A DNA stretch of 64,000 bases from Burkholderiales bacterium (lineage in GTDB: Bacteria; Pseudomonadota; Gammaproteobacteria; Burkholderiales; Usitatibacteraceae): contig JAHCAK010000026.1 of assembly GCA_019634955.1 (NCBI GenBank), forward strand, positions 1 to 64,000, given 5' to 3'. The notes under the pieces are model-generated. The model searched no databases. It had not been told where the DNA came from and worked only from the letters and a program-made list of their open reading frames with translations. The translations under genes were made by a program, and so were the position numbers. This document shows positions 63,379 to 64,000 of the stretch, in pieces (within the stretch, counting starts at the first letter, position 1; each line of letters starts with the position of its first letter).

Positions 63379-64000
63379 GCCCCTCGTCGACCCCGCTTCC
63401 CCGCACGACGCCGCGGCGAGGGCCGGCCCCCGGGCCATCGCCGTCCTCGTGGGGACGGCCGTGATCGTGGCGACCTTCGTCGCCTACGTGCTCTACGCGC
63501 GCGGTGCCTTCGAGCGCACGCAGAGCCTCGTCCTCATGGCCGACGACGGCGCCGGCGTCACCGTGGGCATGGATCTCACGTTCTCGGGCTTCCCCGTGGG
63601 GCGCGTGCAGAAGATCGAGCTCGCGGCCGACGGCAAGGCGCGCATCGAGATCGACGTGCCGGAGAGGGACGCGAAGTGGCTGCGCGCCTCCAGCGTCTTC
63701 ACGCTCGAGCGCAGCCTCGTCGGCGGCGCGCGCCTGCGGGCCTTCACCGGCGACCTCGGCGACAAGCCGCTGCCCCATGGCGCCGTGCGGCAGGTGCTGC
63801 GCGGGGATGCGACCGAGGAACTCCCGGGCCTCATCGCGAGCGCCAAGCGCCTGCTGGAGAACCTCGAGCACATGACGGCGCAGGATTCGAGCCTCAACGC
63901 GAGCTTCGAGAGCGTGAGGAAGCTCACCGAGCGCATGGGCGGGGCGGGCGGCGCGCTCGCCGGCATCCTCGGCAGCGAGGAGAACGCGCGCAAGGTGATC
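63371..64000 (+). CDS. MCE (MlaD-type) protein, truncated by the window end
   Basis: At least 210 residues; the 3' end lies outside the window. An N-terminal helix (about 24-44) is followed by an MCE domain (ADDGAGVTVGMDLTFSGFPVGRVQKIEL ...), then a helical region with SAKRLLENLEHM. It should be a periplasmic, membrane-anchored lipid-binding ring that works with the permease in the preceding gene. Start ATG lies inside the permease's last codons. Confidence 0.85.
   Translation, partial: MPEPLVDPASPHDAAARAGPRAIAVLVGTAVIVATFVAYVLYARGAFERTQSLVLMADDGAGVTVGMDLTFSGFPVGRVQKIELAADGKARIEIDVPERDAKWLRASSVFTLERSLVGGARLRAFTGDLGDKPLPHGAVRQVLRGDATEELPGLIASAKRLLENLEHMTAQDSSLNASFESVRKLTERMGGAGGALAGILGSEENARKVI

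Overview
The window is chromosomal DNA of a very GC-rich, Gram-negative bacterium, most likely a betaproteobacterium. This rests on the gene families (cytochrome c', FdxA-type 7Fe ferredoxin, rho-trxA, coaBC-dut, radC near rpmB-rpmG, and hda-HAD-pcnB-folK-deoxynucleoside kinase-panBC) and on lipoproteins, a TonB-like protein and Mla-type transport genes that imply an outer membrane. No rRNA, tRNA, CRISPR array, prophage or insertion sequence was found. The last gene is cut by the window end.

Layout. 0.1-1.4 kb: a Ser/Thr kinase fused to a cyclic-nucleotide-binding domain. 2-7.3 kb: a glycolate oxidase operon with two GlcD-type subunits, GlcE and GlcF. 7.4-11.4 kb: UspA, an MgtE-like protein and a P-type ATPase. 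11.4-15.4 kb: an ArnT-like glycosyltransferase, rpmE, rho and trxA. 15.6-20.9 kb: redox genes (fdxA, a triheme cytochrome, a diguanylate cyclase with two CxxCH motifs in its sensor, and cyanide-insensitive-type cytochrome bd oxidase). 21.3-26.7 kb: an operon DUF2892-trxC-RND adaptor-RND pump, divergent from a CsoR/FrmR-family repressor; recognisable operators lie in both promoters. 26.7-32.9 kb: an AddB/AddA-like nuclease-helicase pair. 32.9-38.6 kb: hydrolase, MaoC-type dehydratase, YceH, a 61-aa unknown, LysR, SrkA and YbiB. 38.7-41.4 kb: a compact membrane redox cluster (33-aa protein, PuuD-like membrane protein, cytochrome b, cytochrome c') and small exported proteins. 41.4-54.6 kb: housekeeping genes (cbiX-like, dut, coaBC, radC, rpmB, rpmG, desaturase, mscS, RNA methyltransferase, purN, purM). 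54.6-64 kb: a TonB-like protein, nadA, the hda-to-dNK operon, panB/C/D, and the start of an Mla-type operon.

Two themes recur. First, redox and heme sensing: bd oxidase, heme-motif diguanylate cyclase, triheme cytochrome, PuuD-like/cytochrome b/cytochrome c' cluster and thiol-linked efflux operon. The cytochrome c' carries an atypical C-x3-C-H heme motif. Second, several different intergenic palindromic repeats are dispersed here; one now supplies the start codon and first residues of a reductase gene. Five genes carry a -10-like hexamer 6-8 nt before the start codon and no visible ribosome binding site, which suggests leaderless mRNAs.

Assignments come from reading motifs and gene context only. 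No database search was run, so family names are recognitions and substrates are mostly inferred.
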